Part shown: positions 45,691-57,951 of the stretch, in pieces
How positions within the stretch are numbered: position 1 is the first letter of the stretch
Layout of the letters: each line of letters opens with the position of its first letter
Assembly: GCA_025201765.1 (NCBI GenBank)
Contig: MU623491.1
Coordinates: 17,773 to 81,772, forward strand
From: Daldinia sp. FL1419
Lineage: Eukaryota; Ascomycota; Sordariomycetes; Xylariales; Hypoxylaceae
Direction: 5' to 3'
DNA: 64,000 nucleotides
Translations under genes and position numbers: made by a program
Notes under the pieces: generated by a model
Seen by the model: the letters and a program-made list of their open reading frames with translations, nothing else
Told to the model about the DNA's origin: nothing
Databases searched by the model: none

Positions 45691-48600
45691 TTAACTGATG
45701 AGTGCTCCGATATCGTTTCCGAAACTCTTCTTGGATCGCCAGATGCTCTTCTTTTTCTCCCTCTTCGCTTTCATAGCTTCCCATCCTTGCTCATCGTCAT
45801 CCTCCTCTTCTTTATTCACGGGTGTTATTTTCGTTTCGGCTTGAAGTTTTGAGTGCATAGCTGGCATGGCGCCGGACATGGTGGCGGTTCTGCTCTGGTC
45901 GCCCATAACACTGGAGACTGGTCGGTAGCGCCCAGGTAACCCAATATTACTGCGCTCCGAGGGAGCGATTGAAGGAGTATAGCCACCCTGAGCGCGGATA
46001 GAAGGCGCGTAGCCACCCTGCGGAGGCTGGAGCCACGATGCTGAGTTAGGTTGGACCATACTCATAGTCCGCATTTGCGCGTCACCTCTTGGTAAATCTA
46101 AGTTCATCCCCTGGCCCATATGATTCACCATCAGATCGCCCATGAATGAATTGCGCGGGGCGTCTCCTAAAGACCCCATAGACTGTGTCGGCATATGTCC
46201 TTGGGGCCGAAACGGTGGTTGCATCTGTTCTTGTCCTGGTCCACGGGTGGCCATCATTTGCATAAATTGCATTTGCATCTGCATAAACTGCTGCATCTGC
46301 TGCGTCATTTGAATCTGTGCTTGGTCGCCGGGCGTCAGCATCGGGTTAGGCATCTGCGGCATACCCATTGGGTACATCGCCTGAGGAGGAATGCCGCTTA
46401 TAGGATCAAAACCTCCATTCATCGGCATCCCGTTCGCCTGTACGTTCGCGGGTAAGGGGAAGGAATTCCTCGCGCCGTCAATTACCGGACTGCCACGCCG
46501 CAAAGCCCTCGATCGTTCTTCATTGGCAATTACGCCAACTAGACCTCCGGTTGGAACGGCCCTGTTTGAAGGAGCGGATCCTCCACCTAAAGCAAATGAT
46601 TCCCGGGGGGGCTGGTTAATTAATCCTGCACCAAGGTACGGATCTTGGGGCAATTTCCTGGCGAATGGTGGTAGGTTGCCACCACTACCAGCTCCCTGAC
46701 CATTATTGTCGCCCGTAGTGGATCCTGGTCCACTGACATAGGACGGCTGCATCACGGAAGCCCGCAAGTTAGGGTTAGATGACATATTGTTGAGACGTGT
46801 TGGCGGCCTGTTTTTGTTAGGGAACCCATGCGCCGCTAGGATTGCAAGAGGCACCTCTTCATCGGAATCGGAGCCGTCTGAAGGGGGGATCGGTGAAACA
46901 CCTTTCCCAGGTCCGTCGTTTAGTACAAGATTCGGCGTGCTCATCGACATCGAAATGCTCGGGCGAGAAGCATGAGTGTTAGTAGATGATTCGCCCGTTA
47001 CCTTCATCATCTGTTGTCGATAGACAGTCATATGGGCTTCTTGCTTTCGTCTCTGTTTGGCAAGTTGCTTTGTTTTCTCTCGTTCATCCTCATCATCGTC
47101 GTAATTATCCTCTTCTTCTTTATCCGACTCATCCTCATCGGCTAGCCCCATAATCTCATCCCGAGCTTTATCTTGTCGATACTTCTCAAACTCTGCAGGG
47201 GTCATAACCTTATTCTGTGGCATAGTGTGTGAACGTGGCCCATTTCTTAATGCCATCTTAGGGCGACTAGTAGGTCTATCGAAGAGATTATCGTCGTCGT
47301 TCTTATTATCGAACCTAGCCGATCTAGAGTAAGACTCGGTGGCGCCGGATCTAAAGCTTAGAGTGCTATCTTCATCCCTCCTATAACGGCCGGAATGACT
47401 GCTAGGGTCCGTTGCTTCGTTGGACAAGTATTGGGTAGCAGCAAGAGAATCCCTCAGCAGTGTTGTATCTTCGTCGTCGTCATCTGATCGCCGGCGCTCC
47501 ATTGGACTCTCGCTATGCTCTGGGACGGGTGGTGGTCGTATTTCATTAGTAGCAGGTGATGTCAACGTTCGCCCAGACGTCAACAGCCCGTCAGTCGAAT
47601 GTTGACTGTTCCAGGAATGCTGCGGAGGCTCAACGGGAACAGAATTGTCAAGGTGAAGCGGCGTAAGCTGACTAGCCCGATTTGCCATCAAGTTACGCTC
47701 TTTCACTGTAGCGACACTCGCACGCTTATCAAACTTGAGCATGCTGCTAAGATCGCCACCTAGATCCAACATGAAATCCCTGTCTTCAACCTTAGGAGGA
47801 GTCGCTGTGCTGGCCGTCGAGGCAGTTTCAGCACGAGAACGACCACGGGGTGTGCCTGGACTATATTCATCAGGCATCGCAGGGACCGCGGGGACCATGT
47901 CCTCCGCCGGTATAGTCGGCAATGTACTCTTTCTGCTACCGAAAGAGAAGGTCCGACCTGCTTGTTTAAGAAAACCGCCGTGGTTTTTGGTTGCCAATGG
48001 AGCAGGAACGTCTGCCATCGATATGGACTTTCTGTTCATACCACGCCAGTCGTCTTGAGGTGGTATATCGGTTGATGAAGGAGCCGTAGAGGCGTTGCTG
48101 TGACGAGAGGAATTATCGGAGGCCGTCTTAGTGGTGTTGGAACTTCCACTACCACTAGGGAGGATCAGTAAAATTGCACAACGCTAGGGCCAGCCTAGTA
48201 ATATAAGTGTACGAAAGTCTGAGACAATAGCGTGGCTAAAATCTGAGTGATTCGTAAAAGCAGTCCACTATGTACTGCCCGGACCAACTCTTGGCGATGA
48301 AGCCGCGGTAAAAATAGAAAAAAAAAAAAAAAAAAGTTACCTAACTTGCACGTACCGATTATTTTTTAATCCTGCAAAAAGATTATCCTCCGCAGCAAGG
48401 TCTGGAACGTTAGTTCTCGGTGCGGAAGCAGGCGTAGATGCAGACCCTGTCATCCTAGCCAACCTGACACCACCGTCAAAAGACTTCCCGCTGCTTACTT
48501 CAGCCCGTTCCAGGACCCGGAAAGAATGCTCTGCTACCGGTCCATTTGGATCTTCTGCCGCGGTAGATTTCCGCCGAAAGGTGACCGGAAACCTAGGCAT
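45691..48600 (-). CDS. Large low-complexity fungal protein of unknown function
   Basis: Two exons, 48600-48356 and 48154-45691, give about 902 residues. The 201 nt intron (GTACGT..CCCTAG) contains a 20 nt homopolymer. The protein is mostly disordered. Features are a conserved-looking N-terminus (MPRFPVTFRRKSTAAEDP, ERAEVSSGKSFDGGVRLAR), FLKQAGRTFSFGSRK, an acidic segment (DEDESDKEEEDNYDDDEDERE) followed by a basic coiled-coil (EKTKQLAKQRRKQEAHM), a Met/Gln-rich segment (QMTQQMQQFMQMQMQFMQMM) and a basic C-terminal stretch (KAKREKKKSIWRSKKSFG). This looks like a conserved Pezizomycotina protein, but I know no function. Gln/Met-rich plus charged segments suggest scaffold or RNA/cortical association. 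This is inference only. It is convergent with RIB4. Confidence 0.82.
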
Positions 48601-51600
48601 ATAGATTGACTCGCCTCAAATTCCTTGGGTTACCAAAAACCCATAAACCAACAAGAATCTTGATAATCGCAAGTATCGACTAACTGGCGCAATGTCTCTG
48701 CTGGTGTGCTACGTCACGATAAAAGAGGATTAACAATGACGAATCGAGTTGTCGTCTCGACGATTATGTCGTAGCTTACGCCCTATTAAATGTTTGAATA
48801 TGACGTGAATGGGCGGAAAACTGCATAACGATAGAAAAGTTCAAGTTAGCTGTGCTCTTTGCAGATGTAACAGACCGGCGTCCTGGAACTTGGGTCTTGC
48901 CGCAATGGAACAATCGGGAAACGCTAGTCTTAAAAGCCCGAAACGTGTAATGGTGGACACTTGTGTAAAGTCGGGAAGAATTGGGATGACAAGCTGAAGC
49001 TTATGGTAAAAAGGATAGTTTTTGTTGCTCCGCCTTATGCTAATTCTTAAATCTCAGGAATCCCGTGAATCTTTCGTGGCGAGATTAAAAAAACATCGAA
49101 CCACTTCCCGTATAAGATTGTCCCGACTTCGAATAAATATGTTTGTTTGTATTTGATTTCCCTTGCCCCCCAATCTAATTCAAACTAGACAAATAGGTAA
49201 TAATGGCTGTCACTTACACGAAGGTGACAATTAAAGTAGGGTGGACAAGCGCGACTTGCTAGTAACGGTCGCTTGCCGGGTCGAGAGCACAGGTATAAAC
49301 CTTATTTATTAATAGAGTACGTAAAGCTGCAGGAGATTCGATGCGATGGAGAAATGCGAATTCGTTAAAAGAACTGTTGGAATAGAATATTAAGAAAAAG
49401 GGCGAGCTGAAGGACGGGATGGATGACAACGTGAAAGAAGTACGTTATTCGATCACGATCGGAATATATCCTTATTGTTTTTTGGGGGGGTTTTTTTCAA
49501 CTTTCCGAAACACGATTTGTTGCTGATGCAAAAGCGACCGAGCGAAGTAAAAAAAGATCGAGGGGTACCGCGTTATCGAGAAGAATTACTCAACGAGAGA
49601 AAAATCCTACAATCAAACAATATTAATTTCCTGACTCCAGTCGTAAGCTAAGGCTTAGTAGCACCACAGCTTTGGAGTAGGTTGAAAGGTATTTCAAAAA
49701 AGTGGCTGGGAAGAGCGAACGAACGGTGGAGAGATGAAAGAATAGAGACGTAAGGAAGAGAGAGAGAAAAAGAAAGGCGTGTGAGTGTTCAATGACGAGG
49801 ATGTATGGTGTCAGGCGAGAGACAGCGAGACGTTATTTTTTTCCTTCCGTTTTCGCCAATGCTTAGGTACATGTTTCTACCAATCACGGGCAGAAAACCA
49901 GGACTTTGGAAATGATCTTGGCTTACCTTTAGAGGTTTTTAGGTACATTTAGGTATTAAATATGTACTTGAAGATGTTGTGTAATCCGTACGTGATTTGC
50001 ATGTATTTGTATGTATTTGTATGTATTTGTATGGATTAGATAAGTTCCAAAGTTAGAATGACTGAGTAGGTAGGTTGGAAGGATTGGATGGATTAGATGG
50101 TACATGCTAGGCTTTAATGTTGTTAAACTTGTTATCGAGGTAGATTTGTTAGACTCTATTTTTATGAGGTCAAGCGCAAGTGGTATGGAACTTTGATCAA
50201 TGTTGGCTGGAGAGTTCCAGTTCTATTGTGACTTGTAGCCTAGTACCTACCTCTTCTGGCGCATATCCAGGCGCATATCCAATACAAAAAGGTACATACA
50301 TCTTGACTTAGTTAGCGTATGGACTTTGGGTACATAATTTAGTTCGTCTACTTCGTCTACATATGCTAGACCAGCCCGTCGGTGGATGGCGGGTGGGCAG
50401 CTGGGGGCAACGAGTGGGGCAGCCTGAGCACGCTAGCTGTATTCGATCATGCATTGCACGATCAACTTGTCCGCTTCAAGGAACAGAGCCTGCATTGGCC
50501 GACGTTCTAGGCTTCCTTACCCACTAACTGCGCGGTAACTTGCACTTTTACACTAACTACCTAGTGTAGAAGGAAAAAGGGTAAGGAGGTAAAATGCTCT
50601 TCTACAAAACATGGGAGAAAGACTTGGCTTCCAGCTTTTTCCATCTATCTTCAGTATTCACTCGAAGTCAAATGTTTCGAGATGGGATGGCGTTTGTCCC
50701 AAATCAACCATACGACTTTAGACATCCGAAAATATCTGCATTTAAATACAAGTGCTTCATATTGATGAACAGACTAAAGTTGTGTAAATTAACATATATA
50801 ATACGGATGTATCTTCATGTATCGTCTAAACTAATGGGGCTTGTGAGCATATAGTGGACAACCAGGTTCAGCCTACATCACGTACTAACCTAGGTATGTA
50901 CACTACAAGTAAGCCGGGGGGCAAATTGGGAAAGAGAAAAAGGGCACTAGAATCGGCGAGCCAGCAGGCCGGTCTAAAAGAGTGGGGCAGGAAAAACAGG
51001 CGCTTGAGTTCAAAAGAGTTTGTACCTATTAATGTGGTTGGTATGCAATTTGTATTTGATTTGTATGATTGTATCTAGAATCTGCGAGATAGCATTTCAA
51101 GTTCTTGCATTCACCCTGCCAACCTCCTCTACAATAGTACTTCTCTACACATAGTTATTATCTAAATCTTTGAGGATTTGCGGGCGTTGACGCCACGAGG
51201 AATGTAATCTCGTATACACTTAGGTCATAATGTAACTAAGTAAAATAGATCATAGGGTTACGTACTTCCCTAATATCAAATGTTCTATCCTTTTTTGGCA
51301 TTAAAAAAAAGAAAAAAAAGAATGAATGCTTAGCTGTAATTAATACCAAAGATGGTTCTTGACCCGACTAAGTTACTATTAAAAGAGGAGAAGTCGAAGA
51401 GCAAGCAAGATAAAAAGGTCGTATTTCAGTATAGAAAACTTGTTTGAATCTATCAATATGATGATTTAAAGGAGTTGTTAAGAATGAACCAATTGTAAGC
51501 CGATCCACCAACACGAGGTTCGGCGTCAATAAGAAGTGATTAGCAAAAAGGACCATAAAGCCGGCCGAGTTGAGTGGGAAATCAGCACATCTTAAAACAA

Positions 51601-54006
51601 TGCTATGGTAACCTTTTCCAAGTTCTATCACTTATAACAAGTTATAATTAATTGTTATATTAACTACCCTATAAAACAAAAACAAAAAGGGGGGGTTTTC
51701 TTCCCCCGTACGGAGAAACGGATCTCTTTATAAATTGACCAGATTACGTAGGAAAAGTTAGCAAATAGGCATTAATACCATGTAAAGGTATGTCTTAAGT
51801 AGTTAGGGTTTTTGGAAGATGTTGGTTTTGAATAGCGTTTCGAGTTATCATCCGTTGTGCCAATAATTATTCGGCTATCGTTCCTAACGTTCTGATCTCC
51901 CGGGATTAACCATCTAAATCGGTAGCGCCGCTCAAGGTACGAGTCCATTAGGTAGGTAGTTTATCGTACCTCTATCATACACGGAGACGGCGTTTTTCTT
52001 TAAGCCGCTCTGGCTTTGAGAATACATACCCGTAGGTCCCATCTTACATGCTGATGCAATCGTCTCTGATTGCTCCGCATAGGTAATACTAACCTACTAC
52101 GTTAGGTATCTACACAATGTAAATATGTGTAAACATATGCAGTGTACCCTAGACGCGAATGCATGTACTACCTATTTATTCTGTAGCGAAAGTTGGCTAA
52201 TATGTAATATATAGTAGTTGATATGTAGTGTAAAGTACGGCAAAGATGTGGTGGCTTCTTTTTTGTCCCAACCCCATCATCAATTCATCCATGGAAAAAA
52301 AACTTTCGAAGGGCGTTTAGATAGAGACATCCGGAATATTCTCTCTTCTTTTAAGCCCTTACGCACGCCGCATCTTGCAGCCACAACACGAAAGTCCTTG
52401 CTACCGACTACTAAGTGAGGAAACTCGAATATCAGATCGGTTTTTTCTTTTAATAACCCGCCAACATTTCCCAATCCCGCCCCAACTTGCGGTAAGCCTC
52501 TCTGCGGGGAGTGTCCTCGTCACATACATCTACATAGGTAGGATTTCAAGTAGGGTATTAGTTCATGGCTAGCCTTCTTTCGTCTCGGACCATCGCTCGG
52601 ACCCTACGCAGTGTTGTTAATAAGTTGCAGAATCCCACGTGTTAACACCGCATGTGAATGATATAATATAGACATTAGTAGCATAGTCGTGTCTAATCGT
52701 TCGGGTATAATATCACGGGCCATCTCTACGCGAGCGCGAAGGAGGTATGTGGCCCGAGAGTTGGGGGAACCATGTATGCGTACTAACTAACTAGCGGATA
52801 TAAAACCCACATCCAGCAGCTTCGGCTGTTCAAGAGAATCCCCTTGTCATATTTTGCCCAGCCCGGAGCTGTCTTTGTACAATTTCAAGACCAGGCCGTG
52901 TCTGATCCCGGACCACAATATTAAGCCCGCCGCGCCCGGAGTGAGACTGATCGAATTCACAACAAGTATTTACGGGATACGGGTTACTCCCATACCTCCT
53001 ATCCACCGCCGCTGCTATTGTATGAGCCACGTTCTGCATCGTAGATCTTGGCTCCTCAAAAATGAGATATTTCCTTGGAAGAAAAAAAAATCATATTCCG
53101 AATTGGGGGGGTTTTTTATAAAAAAATTAAAAAAATAAAAGAAAAGAAAAAAAGCTGATGCGTCTTATGCCGGCTCAGGGGTTCACCTGGCTAGCCCTGC
53201 AATCCGCCCCATATTCCATTCAATAATCCTTAGCGCCAGTGGACCATGCTTTCTCAGGGGTTTGGAGCTCAAAAAGCTCAAAGCGACCGGCAGCCCGGAG
53301 ATCACTGATCAGATCTGACGTGGGAGGCCGGATACTACCACCCCCTATATTATACATTCGTACGAATCCATGGGACTACTTATGTGCATATTGGCTCCCA
53401 TGTTAATAGCGTAGTTCCTCTATTAGCTCAGAGTCTTGACGGAGCATTCTTCCCGCTTGGGCCAACAAGCCCTCACCAGCCCCTGGCTATTCGGTTATGT
53501 ACCACTACACTGCCTTGTATGGGGGGAGGCTCTAATGCTGCGCTAGAAAAAACCCCAGCTTAAAGACTCGCAATACAACAATAGCGGGAAAAGGCTTATT
53601 AAGACCCGGGTCGGGCATAAATAACACGGCTTTTAAAGAAGCAACAACAAGCCGCCTAAACAGCCAGGAGGCGCAAGTGCATGGCCGGGCTTAAAGATTG
53701 GGCAATCGGATATATTATTGACTGGTCGTTATCTCGACGCCGGCCTACGTGGTATTCGTCATTACGTGTTTCGATCCTTCTTCTACACTAGCACGGTAAT
53801 TGATCTTCGGGAAGATCAGCACAAACGAAGTCAGACCTATGATTTAGTAGACGCGCTACTACAGCAACAAAGCCTGGCGAATTCCTTCACATGTATGCCA
53901 CTGACGTCAACTGCGTACTTTGTTTCCTGCTCGAGTTCCACATGTGCTCAACGTAATTTTGGAATTTGAACACGACAACGGCCGGAACTTAAGCGTCGTC
54001 AGTCCC
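48601..54006. other. Long gene-free interval
   Basis: About 5.4 kb with no supported gene. It holds a 10 bp tandem repeat (TATTTGTATG, about three copies) at 50001-50033, G/T runs near 49482-49498, A-runs at 51302-51320 and 53078-53155, and TAGGTA/TACCTA motifs. Scattered open frames (48809-48997, 50594-51078, 51368-51631, 52218-52572, 53718-53969) have no domain, no neighbouring exons and conflicting strands. Unrecognised small multi-exon genes or noncoding RNAs cannot be excluded. Confidence 0.35.
50001..50033 (+). repeat. Short tandem repeat, unit TATTTGTATG
   Basis: Three consecutive near-perfect 10 bp units in non-coding DNA. Confidence 0.7.
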
Positions 54007-55404
54007 TCAGTAGTAAATACAGTGGTGGCAGAGGTGAAGGTGGTAGTTCGCGCGCACCGTCAAAGAGCGTCTGTTGCAGCCCGGAAACTAGAGGGAGATC
54101 AGTATAACTCTTGTAGATGAATAGAAAGCAAGAAATGAAACTGGAAGTATAGAAAAGCTTTACATACCGGGCACTTCTCCGTCCCGTCGCCATGCCGTTC
54201 ATCGATGTGCCTGCCCACTTCGTTGACCGAGGCGAAGCCCTCCGCGCCGCAGCCAGGCCATCCACAGGCTCGTACATACTTCGCCAGATGTCGTTTCCAG
54301 TTCTGCGGCTTACCGCCGCAGTACGGACAAGTCCAGGTGTGCTAGAAACGTTCTCTGTGTCAGTCATTTGATCTCTATATGCAAACCATAGTTATATGAT
54401 ATACTCACACCAACCGGACCCTGGATCGCTCTCAGGACATCTAACGACTGCGGTCGGGCCATGTTGGGCCGTGCAAAGGCGCCAGCGACGTTAGGAGCGG
54501 GAGCCGCAACGACATTGGGAGCAGGAGCCGCAACGACATTGGGAGCAGGAGCCACACCGAAGTTGTGAGCGGGAGCCGCACCGAAGTTGTGAGCAGGAGC
54601 CGCACCGAAGTTGTGAGCAGGAGCCGCACCGAAGTTGTGAACAGGAGCCGGACCAAAGTTAGGAGCGGGGGCCGCACCGAAGTTAGGAGCGGGGGCCGCA
54701 CCGAAGTTGTGAGCGGGAGCCGCACCGAAGTTGTGAGCGAGAGCGGTACCGAAGTTAGGAGCAGGAACGGCACCAAGGTTAGGAGCAGGAACGGATCCGA
54801 AGTTAGGAGCGGGGGCCGCAACGAAGTTAGGAGCAGGAGCGCCAGCGGCGGGACCAGCAACAAAGGGACCGGCGGCTGGTCCGGCATTGTAGTGGTGGCG
54901 ATCGGAGGGTCCGGCGATGGGGGGAGCACCACCACCACCGTCACCGACGATATGTTCTTCGTCGTTAACACCAGACGCGGCAAAACCGGGGTCCAGTGGC
55001 TGCATAATATATGATGCAACCACCTCCTAAATAATTATAAAATAAGCTTCGACTCATTACCAGAAGTTCTTGAAAAGAATGCTAAGACTTACGACGGGAA
55101 CTAGGCGATGGGCGTAAAACTCCCTAAAGTGAGTAGGGACACTCTCCCGATCCAACTAAAGGTGATAGTTAGATCTCAAGTCTTCTAAACTAAAGCATAG
55201 GTGACGGGTAGGGTAGCCCGGATCGGAAGACTCGAAACTTACCTCTAGTTGAATCTGTTGGCCATTAGGGCCAAGTAAATACCAACCATCGTCGGCCAAT
55301 CGGACAACGGCATACACAAACACATCCTGGTCCTGGTAGATATAATATTAATTTGTGCGTCGCGCAGAATGAATAAATAGAAGTTGTCATACCTCCTCCT
55401 CCAT
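54007..55404 (-). CDS. C2H2 zinc-finger protein with an octapeptide-repeat region
   Basis: Six phase-0 exons are inferred: 55404-55393, 55332-55243, 55155-55093, 55026-54409, 54341-54168 and 54087-54007, totalling 345 residues. Donors are GTATGA, GTAAGT, GTAAGT, GTGAGT and GTATGT, and all acceptors end in AG. The N-terminus reads MEEE-DQDVFVYAVVRLADDGWYLL. Exon 4 encodes about fifteen degenerate copies of an eight-residue unit (F-G-A-A-P-A-H/P-N, 24 bp DNA period). After the splice the protein ends in three Cys/His modules: CPYC..H (exon 5), CGWPGC-x12-H-x4-H (exon 5), and CPFPGC-x11-H-x-H-x-C-H (split across the last intron). Such fingers bind nucleic acid or proteins. I know no named homologue, and the target is unknown. 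It sits in a gene-poor region, which suggests a fast-evolving, lineage-restricted gene. Confidence 0.72.
54478..54855 (-). repeat. 24 bp coding tandem repeat in the zinc-finger gene
   Basis: Around fifteen diverged units of the 24 bp period (e.g. GAAGTTGTGAGCAGGAGCCG on the plus strand). Every unit length is a multiple of three, so the reading frame is kept. Variants fall into -PAHN-, -PAPN- and VV/NV classes. Confidence 0.85.
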
Positions 55405-56975
55405 TGCAAATGACTTCGGATGGTTGGAAAGGATAACTTCAACGTGGGTTAGTAGGGTGGGTTTTGGTCAGTGACGGAGAATAGAAAATTTCCCTCTTCC
55501 GCTCGTTTATTGAGAGATGCGGAGTGTTGGCTTGATAAACGAGAAGAAATGATGGGAGGAAACTTGAAATGCGTATTTGCAACTCGTGGGGAAATGTTTA
55601 GAGAGGAAGGTTGCGTGAAAGGGTAAGGATCGTGGGGGATAATCATTCAAGGTAAAAAAATTTCTTTCGCGTAACTCTTTAGAATGGTGTGTGGGAAACA
55701 CCTGCTCAGGTACTGACTTTGCTGGCAGGGACACGGTACTTGAGAAGTTCGGAAAGAGCAGGCGAGGGGCTGGGGGACGGGGACGACAGGGCCGGGGACG
55801 ACAGGGCCGGGGACGACAGGGCCGGGGACGACAGGGCCGGGGACGACAAGGACGGGGACGACAGGGACGGGAACGACAACGAGGAGGACGGGGACGACAA
55901 CGAGGGGGACGGGACGACAACGAGGGGGATGGGGACGACAACAGTGGTCGGTGGTGATGAGGGACGGCAATAGAGGAGAATAGGGGCGTGGGAGCTTTAT
56001 GACACAACGACAACCTTGACGATACTCTAGACTAGTACAGGAAGACAGCGTAGTATTAGGTCTGAGTGTAGTGGGTTCTTGTGAAGTACTACAAAGGCGA
56101 GCGTATTCATTGAGTGATATAGTTGTATAAGCGCCAATATATACAGGATGGCTTCGAGACACGGGGTGATTTAGATAGCTTAACTCCTATTTTGGCGTAC
56201 TTCGCACATGAGACGTGAATTATAAACTCGAGCATGCATAGACTCGCACTATTGGGAAGAATGGATATGCCATAGCCTTATTACTTTTGTTCTATACCTT
56301 GTGCAAGCGGTATCCTATTTGTTGACACTCACGTTATTAGTGCCGTAGGAGATTTGCTAGGTCGAAGATTCTCATATTGCTTTGGATAATATTATACTTA
56401 CTTTAACCTGAGATGGGTAAATGACTATTATGAGTCAAATCTACGATACTGATGTTTGTAAAGTAGTCCTATATAGGAACAAATATGTCAACTCGAAAAT
56501 TGCATTTCCATGTGTAGAGCTAGAAGAGTGAGTTGATATATCTCAACAATAGCTTCTATGGGCTTCTGGTTGGATGTAGAACTAATAAGGTCTAAAGTAG
56601 GGTGTATTGTAGCTACATTCTTATTTTGGGTGCGCAAATTAGGCAGATACCATGTCTCTTTATGACGATTATGGAAGTGAAGGGGTTGTCTAAATTGGCG
56701 CCAACTGTTTATCATCATCTTAACTCCTTTCTGACTCCAGATCAGAGTAGTTGCTCGGCCGTCATCGTAGTGATAACATAAACTAAACTCGTTAAAAGAC
56801 TACCGTGGTTAGTTTCAGTATTCCCTAAAAACGCTAACCATATAAGTCTCAATAATTTGCATGAATAAAGAGGTTGATAATAGCCTCTAGATAAATTACT
56901 AAGACAGGACTTGGATTATGCTTAAGTCCAGACAAGTTGGCCCATATGTGCTTTTGATCTGGGTGCAATTACCAA
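55405..56975. other. Promoter of the zinc-finger gene, minisatellite and gene-free DNA
   Basis: About 1.6 kb between the zinc-finger gene start and the dehydrogenase stop. It contains the 15 bp minisatellite listed separately. Outside it I see no gene, although long open frames cross the repeat on both strands. The 56170-56975 part is AT-rich with no features. Confidence 0.4.
55765..55950 (+). repeat. GC-rich 15 bp minisatellite
   Basis: About twelve units of GGGGACGACAGGGCC and its variants (GACAAGGAC, GACAACGAG) in a row, with variants clustering toward the right end. Because 15 is divisible by three, no frame is closed by the array. It reads as GDDRA repeats on the plus strand and as Pro/Arg-rich on the minus strand, so it produces long spurious frames. 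Confidence 0.85.
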
Positions 56976-57951
56976 CTACTTTAAATCCGTGCTCTTAGCC
57001 ACTTCTTCCCACTCGTCACAAACCTTCAACATGTCCGCACACTTGGTCCTGATCCTTTCCCAACCATCCGTTCCTAAAGGAACTCGAAGTGGTACGGTCT
57101 TCCCGGCAGCCACACCAGTACCATTTACTAGATCAATCATGACAGAAACTGCTTTGGAGGGATCACCTGGCTCGTTGCCGGCGATATTGGCTTCGGCGGC
57201 CCTCACAGCAGCATTGAACCCGGCATAATCCTGCTGGCGCGGGTCTACATTCCTTATGTTCTTAAAGGCGCTCGTGCGGAAGTAACCTGGCTCGACAAGC
57301 AATAGCTTTAGTCCTGGGGCAAAAATAGCAAGTTCTTTAGCGAGGCATTCAATTGCGCCTATACGAAATAAGTATTAGCGAATGACTTCCAGGGATATGC
57401 AGGAAGAGGAATATCTGAACCTCCAAGGGCAAATTTGGATGCGCAATATCCGGCAGCGCTGGGATCCGCATGCCATGCTGCTTGTGAGCTTATGTACAGA
57501 AGTGTACCTGTTCCCCTAGCCCGCATCCGAGGCATAAGTGCGCGAGTAATATTCAGCGGGCCGTGGAAATTAGTCTTGAATACGTTTTCCATATCTTCCT
57601 GTCTACTTTCCGTGAGCAGCCTATATTATGTAACTATGCCGGCAGCAATACTCACGTCAATTCCTCGAGGGCACCACTAAGAACATAGCCGGCATTATTC
57701 ACAACTACATCGATACCGGACGGATATAAATTCCACGCATCGGCCATCTTAGCTGTAATAATATCTGGTGGTGCTGTCACATCGAGGTCCATGATCGTTG
57801 CTCCGGTGTCTTGGAGGTGGGTAAGCTTCTTTTCAGCATCGCGGCCAGTGGCAATAACATTATCTCCACGCTCGCGAAGTTGACGCACGAATAGAGCCCC
57901 AAAACCGCTGGAGCAGCCAGTAATTAGCCACGTCTTCGGTGTTTCGGACAT
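56976..57951 (-). CDS. Classical short-chain dehydrogenase/reductase
   Basis: Three exons, 57951-57656, 57605-57421 and 57358-56976, give 287 residues. Introns are 50 nt (GTGAGT..AAAG) and 62 nt (GTTCAG..TATAG). The nucleotide-binding motif TGCSSGFG is at 11-18, NNAG at 85-88, the active-site Ser in YISSQAA at about 138 and Y-x3-K as YCASK (Tyr152, Lys156). The start ATG gives MSETPKTWLITG, the expected short lead-in, and avoids a longer upstream frame. These NAD(P)(H)-dependent Rossmann enzymes oxidise or reduce alcohols and ketones; the substrate cannot be deduced. The PGYFRTSAF segment after the active site is typical of the fungal SDR group with catalysis on small ketones or steroids. It lies about 250 bp from the second AT-rich block. 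Confidence 0.9.

Noticed and set aside
54565..55014. Plus-strand frame with SRTEVVSRSRTE repeats
   Set aside because: Exact antisense of the 24 bp repeat in the zinc-finger gene; all units are multiples of three so any frame stays open.
55647..56162. Minus-strand Pro/Val-rich frame over the minisatellite
   Set aside because: Open only because of the 15 bp array; two other frames are equally open and none has a domain.
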